From assembly GCF_039904985.1 (NCBI RefSeq), contig NZ_CP157006.1:1-64000 (forward strand): a DNA stretch of 64,000 bases. Direction: 5' to 3'. A program made the translations under genes and the position numbers. The stretch comes from Methylomonas sp. AM2-LC (GTDB lineage: Bacteria; Pseudomonadota; Gammaproteobacteria; Methylococcales; Methylomonadaceae). Of this stretch, positions 63,083 through 64,000 are shown piece by piece. The stretch's first letter is position 1. Each line of letters opens with the position of its first letter. The notes below the pieces were generated by a model. The model ran no database searches, was not told where the DNA came from, and saw only the letters and a program-made list of their open reading frames with translations.

Positions 63083-63213
63083 ATAGGGACCCTGAAGAAA
63101 AAGCTATAAAAACTGAAGAAATAAATAGTTTTATCAATTGTTTTAATAATCTATCGAAAGGACTATCTTTTTGGCGTTCTTTCGATAGTGCAATTTATTG
63201 CTTATTTCCGTAG
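63079..63213 (+). CDS. Small 44-residue protein coupled to traF
   Basis: The frame starts with ATG at 63079 overlapping the traF stop (ATGA), with AAAGGG upstream. The product, MNRDPEEKAIKTEEINSFIN and on to YCLFP, is of unknown type. Within it CTATCGAAAG (63151-63160) and CTTTCGATAG (63179-63188) form a perfect 10-base inverted repeat, so this segment may mainly be an RNA structure between traF and the EAL-like gene. Confidence 0.4.
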   Translation: MNRDPEEKAIKTEEINSFINCFNNLSKGLSFWRSFDSAIYCLFP

Positions 63214-63249
63214 GATTTCTAAACAGTAAAATTGAAGAAAATTATAAAT

Positions 63250-64000
63250 ATGGATAACAAACTTTTATTACCAAAATATACTCCCCGATTTGACTTATCA
63301 AGCATGAAAGTAATCGGATTACAAGTCAATATGATGCACGTGTCTCACAAGTTGACTGTTATGGAGGTAGCGGATTTTATGCTGTCTAAAAAAGGTGATG
63401 AATGGATTAGTGAACTAAAAAGAAATATTTTGAAGTGGTCGTCTTTAATACAAAAAGACATTAATGTTATTTTTGAAATAAGTGGGTTAATTAGATCTGA
63501 AAGGGCGATAAATCTAGCTGAAAAATTTAGATCATCATTTCCCAATGAAATTGAAATAATGATTAATTCTGATAATTTGAGTTACGAATCATTACTGGAG
63601 TTTATTAATGAATTTTCAAAAGAAATTCCCAGAAAAATAAAAATCGGTTTATCAACAAAAGATCCATTTCAATTTGATGCGAAAACCATTCCTTCACTTG
63701 TCAGTGTTTTTGAGTTTAAAAGCGGACAGATTGCCAAAGCAAAGGAAGATATTATGCTTTCCGCAAAAACTAGAGAATTTATTTCAGAATTAAAATTAAA
63801 AGAAGTATCAATAGTTGTAAACGACTTAAATTCAAGAGGTGATGTGTCTTGCGCAATTCTTGCAGGTGGTGATTATGGACAAGGGTATTTTCTTTCAAGA
63901 GAAAGTGTTAGCCGAACAAAATCGACCAACGAAATATTTGATCCTTTATTGTATTTTCAATTTAGAGATAAGCCCGATCGAAGCATCGGACAATTCATTA
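63250..64000 (+). CDS. Degenerate EAL-domain protein, cut by the window end
   Basis: At least 250 residues are open to the window end. The start LLPKYTPRFDLSSMKVIGLQ matches the EAL fold opening (Y-x-P-x-x-D-L, then G-x-E-A-L), but Glu-Ala-Leu is replaced by Leu-Gln-Val. Near 207-214 GDYGQGYFLSR matches the conserved end of EAL domains (QGYxFSRP). The metal- and c-di-GMP-binding acidic residues seem absent, so it probably senses or does not act as phosphodiesterase. The ATG 63250 follows GAAGAAAA. Confidence 0.6.
   Translation, partial: MDNKLLLPKYTPRFDLSSMKVIGLQVNMMHVSHKLTVMEVADFMLSKKGDEWISELKRNILKWSSLIQKDINVIFEISGLIRSERAINLAEKFRSSFPNEIEIMINSDNLSYESLLEFINEFSKEIPRKIKIGLSTKDPFQFDAKTIPSLVSVFEFKSGQIAKAKEDIMLSAKTREFISELKLKEVSIVVNDLNSRGDVSCAILAGGDYGQGYFLSRESVSRTKSTNEIFDPLLYFQFRDKPDRSIGQFI

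Noticed and set aside
1..64000. tRNA or rRNA genes, oriT and att sites
   Set aside because: I looked for tRNA-like cloverleaf ends and integrase-linked repeats and found none that I could support; the RIT recombinases belong to their own element and do not mark an ICE att site.

Overview
The window looks like accessory DNA of a gammaproteobacterium. It pairs a MOBH-type, F-like conjugation system of the SXT/R391 and IncA/C kind with chromosome-style accessory cargo. The three PEP-CTERM (exosortase-sorted) proteins and the low-to-medium GC content are compatible with a Methylococcales-type methanotroph, but that lineage is inference only. The whole window may be one integrative element or plasmid; no tRNA, att site, replication gene or oriT was recognised.

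Region 1 (about 740-11600) is a composite defence operon on the + strand. A single-domain HsdS-like gene is followed by hsdM, hsdS, a CD-NTase (SMODS core plus AGS-C sensor), a SLATT membrane effector, an Abi_2/HEPN gene, hsdR, a YgjP-type metallopeptidase and a truncated NTPase. A CBASS-like pair and an abortive-infection gene are thus inserted between the subunits of one type I restriction system. A good -35/-10 promoter precedes it.

Region 2 (11.6-18.3 kb) is mobile-element wreckage: a 259-bp inverted-repeat element between two broken NTPase genes, an intact AAA ATPase, a DsbD fragment cut by a 238-bp MITE, and a complete RIT element. The RIT element has three tyrosine recombinases with 35-bp terminal inverted repeats; the third gene is frameshifted.

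Region 3 (18.3-26.3 kb) holds two tandem PEP-CTERM genes whose 5' ends each carry a pentanucleotide repeat tract that puts the gene out of frame. It continues with an unknown 458-aa protein and a cluster of DNA-binding proteins (HU, two IHF-like, CspA-like, H-NS-like), a SEC-C protein, a second copy of the MITE and an IS30 fragment.

Region 4 (26.3-64 kb) is the conjugation module. It has a HerA-like ATPase, a PH-domain membrane protein, a TraI_2 relaxase-like protein, the coupling protein TraD and a DUF4400 protein. Cargo follows: a PEP-CTERM protein and a 985-aa lectin-like protein that resembles a diversity-generating retroelement target. Next come two FlhD/FlhC-like activator pairs on the minus strand, a DUF475/TerC plus TerD pair, then trbI-trhF-traW-traU-traN, lipoproteins, a transglycosylase, traL-E-K-B-dsbC-traV-traA, traC, traF and a degenerate EAL protein cut by the window end. 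TraH and TraG are not in the window.

Four near-identical promoter-like boxes (GGC, eight T, GGCACCTTTC) lie just upstream of four + strand transcription units of the conjugation module. They are the best candidates for the binding sites of the FlhDC-like activators, so the element appears to carry its own SetCD/AcaCD-style regulon. Structured leaders upstream of trbI and the 183-aa gene, together with the EAL-like protein, hint at a further link to c-di-GMP.
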